DNA from: Alphaproteobacteria bacterium | GTDB taxonomy: Bacteria; Pseudomonadota; Alphaproteobacteria; Kiloniellales; DSM-21159 | Length of the DNA: 64,000 nucleotides | Direction of reading: 5' to 3' | Assembly (NCBI GenBank): GCA_030433005.1 | Contig: JAUILQ010000004.1 | Coordinates: forward strand, 62,001 to 126,000 | Shown here: positions 19,999-31,575 of the stretch, piece after piece | Layout of the letters: each line of letters opens with the position of its first letter | How positions within the stretch are numbered: the stretch's first letter is position 1 | Notes under the pieces: generated by a model | The model's input: the letters and a program-made list of their open reading frames with translations, nothing else | Told to the model about the DNA's origin: nothing | Databases searched by the model: none | Made by a program: the position numbers and the translations under genes

Positions 19999-21294
19999 CT
20001 ACCCGTTCTCCCGCAGGACGTGGCCGGCGAGGTAGAGCGAGCCGCAGATCAGGATGCGGGCCGGCGGGCCGCCGGCGGCGCGGATCGCGGCGAGGGCCTC
20101 GGCGACCGAGTCGGCCGGCTCGGCAGCGATGCCGCAGGCGCGGGCGTGGACCGTCGCCTCCTCGGCGCTGAGCGTCGCCGGCTCGCCCGGGATGGCGACG
20201 CCCCTGAGGTCGGCGGCGTGGGGTGCCAGCGGCCGCAGGAAGCCTTCGGCGGCCTTGGTGTTGAGCATGCCGTAGACCAGGTGCAGCGGCCGGTCGCCCC
20301 ACTCGGCGAGCGCGGCGGCCAGGGCCTCGCCGGCCGCGGCGTTGTGGCCGCCGTCGAGCCACAGCTCCCAGCCATCCGGAAGCGCCTCGGCGAGCGGGCC
20401 GCGGGTCAGGCGCTGCAGGCGCGCCGGCCAGACCGCCTCGACGAGCCCGCGGCGCTTCGCCGCGCCGGAGGGCGCCAGGCCGCCCAGGCGGTCGGCCAGC
20501 ACCAGCGCCGTCGCGGCGTTGTCGATCTGGTGGGCGCCGCGCAGGGACTGGCGCGGCCAGTCCGAGCGGCCCTCCGGCCCCTCCAGCGTGAAGCCCTCGG
20601 CGCTGCGCTGCCAGCGCCAGCCGCGCTGCAGCAGGCTGAGCGGCGCCCCGACCTCGGCCGCGCGCCGCTCGATCGCCGCCAGCGCCGCCGGCGGCTGCGG
20701 CGCGACCACCGCCGGCACGCCGGGCTTGAGGATGCCGGCCTTCTCGCCGGCGATCGCCTCCAGCGTGTCGCCCAGGTACTGCATGTGGTCGAAGGAGACC
20801 GGGGTGATCGCGGTCGCCAGCGGCCGCTCGACGACGTTGGTCGCGTCGAGCCGGCCGCCGAGCCCGACCTCGAGCAGCACGACGTCGGCGGCCTCGCGGC
20901 TGAAGGCGAGGAAGGCGGCGGCCGTGGTGATCTCGAAGAAGGTGATCGGCGCGCCCCCGTTGACCCGCTCGCACTCCTCGAGCAGCGCGGTCAGCTCGGG
21001 CTCCGGGATCAGCCCGTCGGCCAGGCGGATGCGCTCGTGGAAGCGCGCCAGGTGCGGCGAGGTGTAGACCTGCACGCGCCGGCCGTCGGCCTCCAGCATG
21101 GCGCGCAGGTAGGCCAGAACCGAGCCCTTGCCGTTGGTGCCGGCGACGTGGACGACCGGAGCCAGGCGCCGCTCGGGATGGCCGAGCCGGGCGAGCAGCC
21201 GCTCGATCCGGCCGAGCGACAGGTCGATGACCTTGGGGTGCAGCGCGAGCAGGCGTGCCAGCACCGCGTCGCTGGCGGGGGTGGGATCGTTCAC
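19999..21294 (-). CDS. folC: Bifunctional folylpolyglutamate synthase / dihydrofolate synthase
   Basis: VVHVAGTNGKGSVLAYLRAML, YTSPHLARFHERIRL, LLEVGLGGRLDATNVV, SFDHMQYLGDTLEAIAGEKAGILK. GTG start assumed at 21294. Confidence 0.94.
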   Translation of the reverse strand: MNDPTPASDAVLARLLALHPKVIDLSLGRIERLLARLGHPERRLAPVVHVAGTNGKGSVLAYLRAMLEADGRRVQVYTSPHLARFHERIRLADGLIPEPELTALLEECERVNGGAPITFFEITTAAAFLAFSREAADVVLLEVGLGGRLDATNVVERPLATAITPVSFDHMQYLGDTLEAIAGEKAGILKPGVPAVVAPQPPAALAAIERRAAEVGAPLSLLQRGWRWQRSAEGFTLEGPEGRSDWPRQSLRGAHQIDNAATALVLADRLGGLAPSGAAKRRGLVEAVWPARLQRLTRGPLAEALPDGWELWLDGGHNAAAGEALAAALAEWGDRPLHLVYGMLNTKAAEGFLRPLAPHAADLRGVAIPGEPATLSAEEATVHARACGIAAEPADSVAEALAAIRAAGGPPARILICGSLYLAGHVLRENG

Positions 21295-21341
21295 GGAAGG
21301 GCTCGGGGGGAGTGACTCGGGGGTGCGGGGTGGCGAGGGCG

Positions 21342-22421
21342 CTACTCGGCGGGGCCGCGCTCCGCCTCGCCCTTGGCCGGCGCCGCAGTCTTGGGCTTGG
21401 CCTTGGCGTCCTGCTCGGCCTCGGCCTTGCCGGTCCCCTCGCCCGAGCCTTCGGCCGCCGCCTCGGCGGGCTTCGGCGCCCTGGCCTCGCCCTTCGCGGA
21501 GGCAGCCGGCGCCGGGGCCTCGGCCTTCTTCTCCTCGCCGCCCGGGCGCAGCGGCACGACCTCGGCCTCGGGGTGGCGGCGGGCGAGCAGGCGCAGGATG
21601 CGGCCCAGGGTCTCGGCCAGCTCGGTGCGCGGCACCACCATGTCGACCATGCCGTGCTCGAGCAGGTACTCGGCGCGCTGGAAGCCCTCGGGCAGGGTCT
21701 CGCGGATCGTCTCCTCGATGACCCGGGCGCCGGCGAAGCCGATCACCGAGCCCGGCTCGGCGATGTGGATGTCGCCGAGCATCGCGAAGGAGGCCGTGAC
21801 GCCGCCGGTCGTCGGGTCGGTCAGCAGCACGACGTAGGGCAGGCCCTTCTCCTTGACCATGTCGACGGCGATGGTCGTGCGCGGCATCTGCATGAGCGAG
21901 AGGATGCCCTCCTGCATGCGCGCGCCGCCGGAGGCCGGCACCGCGATCAGCGCCGCCTCCTGGGCGACCGCCAGCTTGGCCGCGGCGAGCAGGCCCTCGC
22001 CGACGGCGATGCCCATCGAGCCGCCCATGAAGGAGAAGTTGAAGGCCGCGACCACCGCCTTCTCGCCGCCGATCGTGCCGTGTGCGACCATCAGCGCGTC
22101 CTGGTGGCCGGTCGCCGAGCGGCTGCGGCGCAGGCGCTCGCTGTAGCGCTCGCGGTCGCGGAAGCGCAGCGGGTCGACGATCGTCTCCGGCAGCTCGATC
22201 AGGCTGTAGCTGCCGTCGTCGAACAGCAGTTCGAGGCGCCGCTTGGCGGCGATGCGCATGTGGTGCCCGCAGCTCGGGCAGACGCGCAGGCTCGCCTCGA
22301 GCTCGCGGTGGAAGATCATCTGGCCGCAGGCCGGGCACTTCTCCCAGAGATTGTCCGGAATGTCGCTGCGGTTGACGAGCGCCCGGATCTTGGGCCGGAC
22401 GTAGTTGGTGATCCAGTTCAT
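21342..22421 (-). CDS. accD: Acetyl-CoA carboxylase carboxyltransferase subunit beta
   Basis: [16 protein letters not shown], zinc motif [46 protein letters not shown]. Confidence 0.96.
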   Translation of the reverse strand: MNWITNYVRPKIRALVNRSDIPDNLWEKCPACGQMIFHRELEASLRVCPSCGHHMRIAAKRRLELLFDDGSYSLIELPETIVDPLRFRDRERYSERLRRSRSATGHQDALMVAHGTIGGEKAVVAAFNFSFMGGSMGIAVGEGLLAAAKLAVAQEAALIAVPASGGARMQEGILSLMQMPRTTIAVDMVKEKGLPYVVLLTDPTTGGVTASFAMLGDIHIAEPGSVIGFAGARVIEETIRETLPEGFQRAEYLLEHGMVDMVVPRTELAETLGRILRLLARRHPEAEVVPLRPGGEEKKAEAPAPAASAKGEARAPKPAEAAAEGSGEGTGKAEAEQDAKAKPKTAAPAKGEAERGPAE

Positions 22422-23304
22422 CGCTCGGCGGGGTCTCCGTGCTCGGCGGCACCGCGAACGCCGCGGGCCAGCTCGCCGACGAGCGCGTGGACCGCGGCGG
22501 CGAGACCTGGCTTGGCGCGCGCCTCCTCGTCCAGGTTGCGGCGCACGACGTCGACGATCGCCGAGCCGACCACCGCGGCGTCGGCCGAGCGCGCGACCTC
22601 GCCGGCCTGCTCGGCGGTCCTGATGCCGAAGCCGACGGCGATCGGCAGGTCGGTGTGGCGCTTGAGGCGGGCGACCGCGGCCGCGACCTCGTCGCCGCCG
22701 GCCGAGCGGGTGCCGGTGATGCCCAGGATCGAGACGTAGTAGACGAAGCCGCCGGCCTGGGCGAGCACCTTGGGCAGGCGCCGCTCGTCGGTCGTCGGCG
22801 TCGCCAGGCGGATCCAGTCGAGCCCGGCCTCGATCGCCGGCAGGCAGAGCTCGTCGTCCTCCTCGGGCGGCAGGTCGACGACGATCAGGCCGTCGACGCC
22901 GGCGGCCACGGCCTCGGCCAGGAAGCCGTCGACGCCCATCGCGTAGATCGGGTTGTAGTAGCCCATCAGCACGATCGGCGTCTCGGCATCGCCCTCGCGG
23001 AAGCGGCGCACCATGTCGAGCGTCCGGCGCAGCGTCATGCCGGCCTTGAGCGCGCGCTGGCCGGCCGCCTGGATCGCCGGGCCGTCGGCCATGGGGTCGG
23101 AGAAGGGCATGCCGATCTCGATCACGTCGGCGCCGGCAGCCGGCAGGCCCTGCAGGATCTCGAAGGCGGTGTCGGGATCGGGGTCGCCCGCGGTCACGAA
23201 GGTCACCAGGCCGGCGCGGCCCTCCTGCCTGAGCGCGGCGAAGCGGCGGCCGATGCGCGTCTCGACCCGCTGCGCCGGCAGGCCTTCGAGGGGCAGGGTG
23301 GCGC

Positions 23305-23308
<4 letters not shown>
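22418..23308 (-). CDS. trpA: Tryptophan synthase alpha chain
   Basis: [58 protein letters not shown] start at 23308 overlaps the trpB stop. Confidence 0.96.
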
Positions 23309-24525
<1,217 letters not shown>

Positions 24526-24622
24526 GGTCTTCGGGTTCTTTCGCTCAAGCCGCGGCACTCTGCAACAAAGCGCCATCCGGGGCAATGAATGGCGGGGCGG
24601 GCTGAAGATCGGGCGCGGCGCC

Positions 24623-25270
24623 TTAGAGCCGCCGCGCGAGCTCCAGGAACTCGGCGATCAGCGCCGGGTCCTTGGCGCCGGGTCGCCTCTCGACGCCCGA
24701 GGAGACGTCGACCGCGGCGGCGCCGCTGATCGACACCGCCTCCTCCAGGTTCTCCGGCTTCAGGCCGCCCGACAGCATCCAGGGCCGCGGCCAGCGGCGC
24801 CCGGCGAGCAGCGTCCAGTCGAAGGACAGCGCGTTGCCGCCCGGCAGGGCGTGCTTCATGGTCTTCGGCGCCTTGGCGTCGAACAGCAGCCGGTCGACGA
24901 CCGGCGCGTAGGCCTCGACCGCGGCGAAGTCGGCGGCCTCGGCGACCTTGACCGCCTTCATCACCGGCCGGCCGAAGCGCTCGCGGATCTCGGCGACCCG
25001 GCGCGGCGGCTCGCTGCCGTGCAGCTGCAGCAGCTCGAGCGGCACCTGCGCCAGGGTGCGCTCGAGCAGGGCGTCGTCGGGATCGACGAAGAGGCCAACC
25101 CGGCCGAGCCCGGCGGGCGTCTCGGCGGCCAGCGCCGCGGCCTGCTCCAGGCTCACCGAGCGCGGGCTCGGCGGATAGAAGACGAGGCCGATCCAGCGCG
25201 CGCCGCCGCGCGCCGCGGCGGTCACCGCCGCCCGGTCGGACACGCCGCAGATCTTGCTCTCGAGTGCCAT
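24623..25270 (-). CDS. trpF: Phosphoribosylanthranilate isomerase
   Basis: [67 protein letters not shown] start at 25279 is an alternative. Confidence 0.95.
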   Translation of the reverse strand: MALESKICGVSDRAAVTAAARGGARWIGLVFYPPSPRSVSLEQAAALAAETPAGLGRVGLFVDPDDALLERTLAQVPLELLQLHGSEPPRRVAEIRERFGRPVMKAVKVAEAADFAAVEAYAPVVDRLLFDAKAPKTMKHALPGGNALSFDWTLLAGRRWPRPWMLSGGLKPENLEEAVSISGAAAVDVSSGVERRPGAKDPALIAEFLELARRL

Positions 25271-25275
25271 GCCGC

Positions 25276-26145
25276 TCACCTAGCGGCCGCGGCCCCGCTT
25301 GTCCAGCCGATGCGGCGCGCGAAGACCACGGCGAAGCCGGCCTGCAGCACCCCGGTCGCCAGCAGCGCGACCGCCGGCAGGCTGAGCGCGAGCAGCAGGC
25401 GGGTCAGGCCGACATGCTCGAGTCCGCGCGTCACGCCGTTGATCGCGACCAGCGCCAGCAGCACCAGCCCGAGCGCCAGCAGCGCGACGGCCAGGCTCGC
25501 CGGCCAGCTGCCGCCGACGACCCGGCGCCACTGCCGGGAGTGGAAGCCGGGGCCGAGGGCCGCCGCCGGCAGCAGCGGCGCCAGCAGGGCGAGCAGCAGG
25601 CAGCAGGGCAGCGCGACCGCCAGCGTCCAGCCGAGGACGGCGCCCGGGCCGATCACGCCGATGACGAAGAGCAGCGGGCTCCAGTCCGCGAAGGAGACCG
25701 GCAGCAGCAGGGTCAGCAGCAGCGCCAGCGCCAGGATCAGCAGGCCGACGGCGGCCGAGCGCAGCTCGGCCCGGTCGACCCGCGGCAGCAGGCGAGCCGG
25801 TTCCGCGGTCAGCAGCGTACGCGCGACGCCGGTCGCGAAGGTGACCAGCAGCCAAAGCACCAGCAGGTCGACGACATAGAGCAGCAGCGGCGGCAGGAAG
25901 TCGCCGCCGGGGCTGCCGGCGAAGCGTACCAGGCGGTCGCGGAACAGCAGCCAGATGGCGCCGGCGAGATAGGCCGGCAGCGCGGCGAGCGCGAGCCGCG
26001 GCGCGCGGCGCAGCAGCACGCCGAGCGTGGCGAGGAGCGCGCCGAGGGGGGAGACCCGGGCCAGGACGCGGCGCTCCAGGTACCGCTGCCAGTCGAGCTC
26101 AGGCACGCCGCATGCTTCCGACCCGTTTTCCGCCCTCTGCGGCAC
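25276..26145 (-). CDS. Polytopic membrane protein of unknown function (copy A)
   Basis: Several hydrophobic segments; shares PAAALGPGF with the neighbouring 26273-27109 ORF. Confidence 0.7.
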   Translation of the reverse strand: MPQRAENGSEACGVPELDWQRYLERRVLARVSPLGALLATLGVLLRRAPRLALAALPAYLAGAIWLLFRDRLVRFAGSPGGDFLPPLLLYVVDLLVLWLLVTFATGVARTLLTAEPARLLPRVDRAELRSAAVGLLILALALLLTLLLPVSFADWSPLLFVIGVIGPGAVLGWTLAVALPCCLLLALLAPLLPAAALGPGFHSRQWRRVVGGSWPASLAVALLALGLVLLALVAINGVTRGLEHVGLTRLLLALSLPAVALLATGVLQAGFAVVFARRIGWTSGAAAAR

Positions 26146-26224
26146 GCGCTTTGCTGCGGTGCCGGCTTGATCGACTCTTCTAGACCTCTCGAAAGAGTCG
26201 GGTCCAGGGGCCGGCCGCCCGGAT

Positions 26225-26279
26225 GGCGGGGTCAGGTGGGCGGGGTCAGGTGGGCGGGGCGGGTGGGCCGGGTCAGGCC
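26225..26279. repeat. Short G-rich tandem repeat, 14-bp unit GGCGGGGTCAGGTG
   Basis: Two exact units (26225-26238, 26239-26252), then degenerate copies into the 3' end of the minus-strand membrane protein gene. Confidence 0.8.
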
Positions 26280-27109
26280 GTCGCCGCGGGCGGCAACCCG
26301 AGCCGGCGGCGCAGCGCCGCCGCCGCGACCAGGGCGGCGAAGACGCCGAGCGCCAGGTTGATCGCCTGGGCGGCGGCGAGGCCGGGGATCGGCGAGCCGA
26401 TGAGCCGCGAGATCGGCAGCACGACCGCCAGGTTGACGAGGCCGCTGGCCAGCGCCAGGCCGACCAGCGTCAGGATCAGGCCGACCAGGACGCCGCCGCT
26501 GCCGGCGCTGAGCGACCAGGCACGGCGCGGCGTGAAGCCCGGCCCGAGGGCGGCCGCCGGCAGCGTCATCCAGACCCGTGCGAAGGGCACGACGCAGATC
26601 AGCGCCGCGACGACCAGCGCCTGAAGGGCGGCGGCGAGCAGCGTATGCACGTCCTCGGCGCCCGGCGGCGGGCGGCCGATGCCGAGAAACAGGCTGACGA
26701 AGACCGCGACCAGCACGAAGCCGGTCCAGAACAGCACGAGGTAGCCGAAGTAGCGCCAGTGCGGGCGCCGCGGCAGCGGCAGGTAGCCGTCGACCTGGCC
26801 GAAGAAGATCAGCCGGGTCACCGAGACCGCCAGCCAGACGCCGAGGTAGACGGTGACCAGGAAGGCGATCGGGCCGAGGCCGCCGAACACGCTGCCGGCG
26901 CCCTCGGCGGGCGCCGTCATCAGGTTCAGCGTCTGCACGGCGAAGGCGACCAGCAGCGGCGCCAGCAGCAGTCGGCCGATCTCGCCCCGGTGCTCGCCGA
27001 GCAGGGTCACGGCGTCGCGCAGGACCTCGCCGTAGGTCAGCCTGCCGCCGGCGCCGCCCGGCTGCCGGGCGATGGCGCTCCAGTCGAACTCCCTGCCGTT
27101 GCCGGCCAT
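26273..27109 (-). CDS. Polytopic membrane protein of unknown function (copy B)
   Basis: MAGNGREFDWSAIARQ... several TM segments and TLPAAALGPGFTPRRAW. Confidence 0.7.
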   Translation of the reverse strand: MAGNGREFDWSAIARQPGGAGGRLTYGEVLRDAVTLLGEHRGEIGRLLLAPLLVAFAVQTLNLMTAPAEGAGSVFGGLGPIAFLVTVYLGVWLAVSVTRLIFFGQVDGYLPLPRRPHWRYFGYLVLFWTGFVLVAVFVSLFLGIGRPPPGAEDVHTLLAAALQALVVAALICVVPFARVWMTLPAAALGPGFTPRRAWSLSAGSGGVLVGLILTLVGLALASGLVNLAVVLPISRLIGSPIPGLAAAQAINLALGVFAALVAAAALRRRLGLPPAATA

Positions 27110-27260
27110 CGCAGACTCTCCAGAACTCCGACAGTACCTCACCCCGCGGCGGCTGCCGCCGCCGACCGCGCCCCTATGATCTGGCGACGGCGGTGCCACC
27201 GTTCCAGTCCACCGGAGCCACGGCCGCCGCCTCCCGGGCCGTCGCCTCCCGGGCCGTCGC

Positions 27261-28022
27261 TCAGGCCAGCTCCCCGGCGATCCGCCGGGCCGCCGCGGCG
27301 GGATCCTCGGCGCCGGTGATCGGCCGGCCGACGACCAGCAGGTCGGCCCCGGCATCGAGTGCCTCGCGCGGCGTCGTCACCCGCTTCTGGTCGCCGCTGG
27401 CGGACCAGGCCGGGCGGATGCCCGGCACGACCAGCCGGAAGTCCGGCCCGCAGGCCTCGCGCAGCGCCGCGATCTCGCGCGGCGAGCAGACCACGCCGTC
27501 GAGGCCGCAGTCCTGGGCGAGGCGCGCGAGGCGCAGCACCTGGCTTTCGGCGGGCCCCTGCTGGCCGACCGCCGCGAGGTCGTCGTCGTCGAGGCTGGTC
27601 AGCACCGTCACCGCGATCAGCCAGGGCCGCTCGCACTCCAGGTCCTCGGCCGCCTCGCGCACCGCCTCGACGGCCGCCCTCAGCATCGCCGGGCCGCCCG
27701 AGGCATGGACGTTGACGACGCGCGGGCGCAGGTGCAGCGCGGCGCGCAGCGCGGACGCGACGGTGTTGGGGATGTCGTGGAACTTGAGGTCGAGGAACAG
27801 CGGCTCGCCGCCGACCGCGGCGCGCACGCCGTCCGGCCCCTGTGCGGTGAACAGCTCCTTGCCGACCTTGAAGCCGCCGACGCTGCCGCGCAGCGCGCCG
27901 ACCAGCGCACCGGCGCGGGCCATGTCCTGGGTGTCGAGCGCGACGAAGACGCGCTCCTGCGGGGCGGGACCCTCACTGGAAGCGGAGATGGAGGCGGGGG
28001 CGGCGGCGCTGGCGAGGCTCAT
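27261..28022 (-). CDS. pyrF: Orotidine 5'-phosphate decarboxylase
   Basis: VFVALDTQDMARAGALVGAL, FKVGKELFTAQGP, LFLDLKFHDIPNTVASAL, LVVPGIRP, LVVGRPITGAEDP. Confidence 0.96.
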   Translation of the reverse strand: MSLASAAAPASISASSEGPAPQERVFVALDTQDMARAGALVGALRGSVGGFKVGKELFTAQGPDGVRAAVGGEPLFLDLKFHDIPNTVASALRAALHLRPRVVNVHASGGPAMLRAAVEAVREAAEDLECERPWLIAVTVLTSLDDDDLAAVGQQGPAESQVLRLARLAQDCGLDGVVCSPREIAALREACGPDFRLVVPGIRPAWSASGDQKRVTTPREALDAGADLLVVGRPITGAEDPAAAARRIAGELA

Positions 28023-28126
28023 CACGGGTCTCCCGTCGGTTGATTTGCCTGGAACTACACCAGGGCCGCGCGTCGGGCAACGTGCCGGGACCCGCCGTCG
28101 GCCGGAAGGCCCCGGGAACGGCCGGT

Positions 28127-29227
28127 TCAGCCCGCGGTCTCGCCGCGCGCCCAGGCCTCGAAGGCGCGCCCGGACAGCGCGCCGGCGGCGGCCGCGGCCA
28201 GCCGCTCGCCCATCAGCGCCGCGAACTTGAAGAGATGGCCGCCGCAGCCGGCGATGGCGACGACCCCCTCGCCGGCGTAGGGCAGGAAGCGCTCGCCGTC
28301 GGGGCCGAGGGCGTAGCGGCAGGTCCTGCCGCCGAGCAGCCGGTAGTCGCCGCTGTCGACCAGCAGCTCGCCGAAGCGCGCGAACAGCGCCGCGGCCTCG
28401 CCGTCGGCGAGCGGCGCCACGGCGTCCGGGTCGCTCGGCCGGCGCCAGTCGCCGCGGCCGAACTTCAGGCGCGTGCCCTCGAGCGGCGGCGCGCAGTAGG
28501 CCGAGGGCCCGGCTTCCAGGTGGGTCAGCGCCGGCGCCCGGCGCCAAGCCTCGGCGAGGCGCGCCGGCGGCTCGACGTAGGCGACGACCTGGCGCATCGG
28601 CCGCTGGCCGGCCAGCGCCGGCAGCAGCTTGCCGGCCCAGGCACCGGCCGCGACCACGACGGCGTCGACGCTCTCGCGGCGGCCGTCGGCGAGCGTCACG
28701 CCACCGCCCTCGACCGCGGCCACGCCGGTCTCGGGGAACAGCGCCACGCCCTGGCCGGTGAGCCAGCCGGCGAGGCCGGCGACGATGCGCTCGGCGAAGA
28801 GCACCCCGCCGAGCGGCGAGTACAGCGCCCAGACGCCGGGCGGCCAGCGGAAGAAGGGATAGCGCTCGGCCAGCTCGGCGCCCTCCAGGCACTCGACGGG
28901 GATGCCCAGGCGCTCGAGGCTGCCCCGGCTGGCCTCGGCGAAGTCGTCGTCCGGCAGGCCCAGGGCCAGCGCGCCGCTCGGCGCGAAATGGCGCCGGCCG
29001 AGCGACTGCCAGAGCCGCTCCCAGGCCTCCAGGGCGGGCGGCACCAGGGCGGCGTAGCCGTCGAGCGCGCCGTAGTGCGGGCGCAGCAGGCGGTGCTCGT
29101 CGACCGAGGCGCCGGCCGGGTTGGGGATCGGTCCCTGGTCGAAGACCAGGGCCTCGTGGCCCAGCCGCGTCAGGGCCCAGGCCGCCGACAGCCCGACCGC
29201 GCCGGCTCCGACCACGGCGACCTTCAT
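28127..29227 (-). CDS. FAD-dependent oxidoreductase (DAO family)
   Basis: KVAVVGAGAVGLSAAWALTRLGHEALVFDQG dinucleotide-binding motif; C-terminal AIAGCGGHLFKFAALMGERLA. Confidence 0.88.
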   Translation of the reverse strand: MKVAVVGAGAVGLSAAWALTRLGHEALVFDQGPIPNPAGASVDEHRLLRPHYGALDGYAALVPPALEAWERLWQSLGRRHFAPSGALALGLPDDDFAEASRGSLERLGIPVECLEGAELAERYPFFRWPPGVWALYSPLGGVLFAERIVAGLAGWLTGQGVALFPETGVAAVEGGGVTLADGRRESVDAVVVAAGAWAGKLLPALAGQRPMRQVVAYVEPPARLAEAWRRAPALTHLEAGPSAYCAPPLEGTRLKFGRGDWRRPSDPDAVAPLADGEAAALFARFGELLVDSGDYRLLGGRTCRYALGPDGERFLPYAGEGVVAIAGCGGHLFKFAALMGERLAAAAAGALSGRAFEAWARGETAG

Positions 29228-29360
29228 GGACGGGCTCCCCTCGAGGACCTGCCCGTGCGGGCCTGCGCCCGCTCGTCGCAGGCCGCCGGGCCCACGGGTG
29301 GACGCCGAGGCGCAGCCGAATACCTAAGGGGGGTATCGAAGTCGGAGAAGGAGGGCACAG

Positions 29361-29909
29361 GTGGCATCCGAGGAGCGACGCGAAGCGGTCGGCATCTTTA
29401 GCACGGAGGACGACCTGAACAACGCCGTCGCGGCGCTCGAGGCCAGCGGGTTCGACCATGCCGACATCTCGCTGCTGGCCAGCGAGAAGGCAGTCGAGGA
29501 GACGCTCGGCCGGGGCTATCGACGCGTCGAGGAGATGGTCGCGGAGCCGGACGCCCCGCGCCAGGCCTTCGTCGCCCGCGAGGCGGTAAACGAGGGCAAG
29601 GCGGGCGTCATCGGCGGCCTCAGCTACGTCGGCGCCGTGGCCGCCGCCGGCTCGGTGGTCGCCAGCGGCGGCGCCGCGGCTGCCGCGCTGATCCCGGCGC
29701 TGGCGGCGGCCGGCGGCGGCGCCGCGCTCGGCGCCGTGCTGGCGCGCCAGTTCGGGGCGCGGCAGGGCAAGCACCTGGAGGAGCAGTTGGCGCGCGGCGG
29801 CCTGCTGCTGTGGGTGCGCACGACGAGCCGCGAGGCCGAGGAGAAGGCGCTGGGCATCCTGCGCGAGCACGATGCCCGCGAGGTCCACGGCCAGGAGGTG
29901 CCGGAGTAG
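29361..29909 (+). CDS. Small protein with a YflT/DUF1269-like N-terminus and glycine-zipper hydrophobic segment
   Basis: EAVGIFSTEDDLNNAVAALEASGFDHADISLLA, then a Gly/Ala-rich hydrophobic stretch. Confidence 0.6.
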   Translation: MASEERREAVGIFSTEDDLNNAVAALEASGFDHADISLLASEKAVEETLGRGYRRVEEMVAEPDAPRQAFVAREAVNEGKAGVIGGLSYVGAVAAAGSVVASGGAAAAALIPALAAAGGGAALGAVLARQFGARQGKHLEEQLARGGLLLWVRTTSREAEEKALGILREHDAREVHGQEVPE

Positions 29910-30027
29910 CCCTGCACCGGCCTGCGACGGCGGGTCCCTGGCGTCGGCCGCGGCGCTGGTCTAAACCTCACGGCCTGACGGCGGCCGCGAGGGCGGCGCC
30001 GCGCGCGTCCGCCGAGAGGTTCCGATC

Positions 30028-30645
30028 ATGCCCCGCCTCGCCACCTTCCTCTTCGCCCTGCTGGTCGCCGTCGGCGGCCTGGCCTATGCCGGCTGGCGGA
30101 TCTTCGACCTCGGCGGCGGCTTCGGCGACGGCAGCGGCGGCCAGGCCGAGATCGGCGGCCCCTTCACGCTGGTCGACCAGCACGGCGACGAGCGGCAGCG
30201 CAGCGACTTCGAGGGCCAGTACCGGCTCGTCTACTTCGGCTACACCTACTGCCCGGACGTCTGCCCGACGGCGCTCTGGTCGATGAGCCAGGCGCTCGAC
30301 CAGCTGGCCGAGAGCGACCCGGCGGTCGCCGAGCAGGTCACGCCGATCTTCATCACGGTCGATCCCGAGCGCGACACGGTCGAGCACATGGCCGGCTACG
30401 CGCAGAGCTTCCATCCGCGGCTGGTCGCGCTGACCGGCACGCCGGAGCAGATCGCCGAGACCGCCAAGGCCTACCGGGTGTTCTACCGCAAGGTCGAGGA
30501 CGAGGCCTCGAGCGACTACCTGATGGACCACAGCTCCTTCATCTTCCTGATGGGCCCCGAGGGCCGCTACCTGACCCACGCCACCGACCGCGACACGCCG
30601 GACGAGCTGGCCGCGCTGATCCGCGAGACGGTGGCCGGGCAGTAG
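30028..30645 (+). CDS. SCO1/SenC family copper chaperone
   Basis: YFGYTYCPDVCPTALWSMSQAL (CxxxC), TPIFITVDPERDTVEHM, DHSSFIFLMGPEG. Confidence 0.94.
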   Translation: MPRLATFLFALLVAVGGLAYAGWRIFDLGGGFGDGSGGQAEIGGPFTLVDQHGDERQRSDFEGQYRLVYFGYTYCPDVCPTALWSMSQALDQLAESDPAVAEQVTPIFITVDPERDTVEHMAGYAQSFHPRLVALTGTPEQIAETAKAYRVFYRKVEDEASSDYLMDHSSFIFLMGPEGRYLTHATDRDTPDELAALIRETVAGQ

Positions 30646-30651
30646 CGCGGC

Positions 30652-31575
30652 TCAGGCGGCCGGACCGCGGCGCCGGCGGTTGACCAGCCGGAGCCCGCCG
30701 AGCACCAGCAGGGCCGAGAGCAGCAGCCAGGGCGTCGGCCGCTCGCCGAAGATCGCCATGCCCCAGAGCACGCCGGTCACCGTGACGACGTAGCCGACCT
30801 GGCTGAAGAACACCGGCCCGGCCCGGCGCAGCACCTCGAACAGGATGACGTAGGCGATCGAGGAGACCGCGACCTGCAGCAGCATCGCGGTCTCGGCGAC
30901 GCCGAGGCCGCGCGGCACGTAGACCGAGTCGGTGGCGACCATCGCGGCCGCCGAGGTCACCGCGGCGCCGAACAGCATCAGGCGGGCGAGCCGCAGCGAG
31001 CCGAGGCCCGGCGGCATGAAGCGCGCCGAGAACAGGCCCTGGGCGGCGTAGCAGAGCGGCGTCAGGATCGCCAGCAGCACCCATCCGCTCTGGTCGACGC
31101 CCGGCACGGTGGCACCGGGCACCAGCAGGATCAGCGCGCCGGCCAGGCCGCACAGCAGGCCCAGCACGCAGCGCCAGGACAGCCGCTCCATGCCGAGCGC
31201 CAGGGCGCCGACGTAGGTGGCCAGCGGCGACAGCGTGATGATCACCGCCATGGTGCCGGCCTCCAGGTGCTGGATGACCACGGTGAAGTTGACGTTGGGC
31301 ACGGTCAGGCCGAGCGTGCCGGCGGCCAGGCCGAACAGCAGGAAGCGGGCGCGCGGCCGCTCGACCTCGCCGCGCAGCAGCGCCAGCGCCAGCAGCGCCA
31401 GGCCGGCGCCGGCCGACTGGAAGAAGGCGTAGGCGGTCGGCGGAATGCCGTTGATCACCGCGATCTTGCCGATCGAGAAGGTGGCGCCCCACAGCGTGCC
31501 GATGGTCAGCAGCAGGGCGACCGGCAGCCAGCCGGGCCCCGCCGCCGGATCGCGTGAGTCGGACTGGCCGGTCAT
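30652..31575 (-). CDS. DMT superfamily (EamA) transporter
   Basis: Multiple TM segments in two similar halves; TLWGATFSIGKIAV, GVLWGMAIFGERPTPW. Confidence 0.85.
   Translation of the reverse strand: MTGQSDSRDPAAGPGWLPVALLLTIGTLWGATFSIGKIAVINGIPPTAYAFFQSAGAGLALLALALLRGEVERPRARFLLFGLAAGTLGLTVPNVNFTVVIQHLEAGTMAVIITLSPLATYVGALALGMERLSWRCVLGLLCGLAGALILLVPGATVPGVDQSGWVLLAILTPLCYAAQGLFSARFMPPGLGSLRLARLMLFGAAVTSAAAMVATDSVYVPRGLGVAETAMLLQVAVSSIAYVILFEVLRRAGPVFFSQVGYVVTVTGVLWGMAIFGERPTPWLLLSALLVLGGLRLVNRRRRGPAA

Noticed and set aside
27220-27260. Two copies of cctcccgggccgtcg near the pyrF 3' end as a possible regulatory repeat
   Set aside because: Only two short GC-rich copies; consistent with chance or slippage in high-GC DNA.
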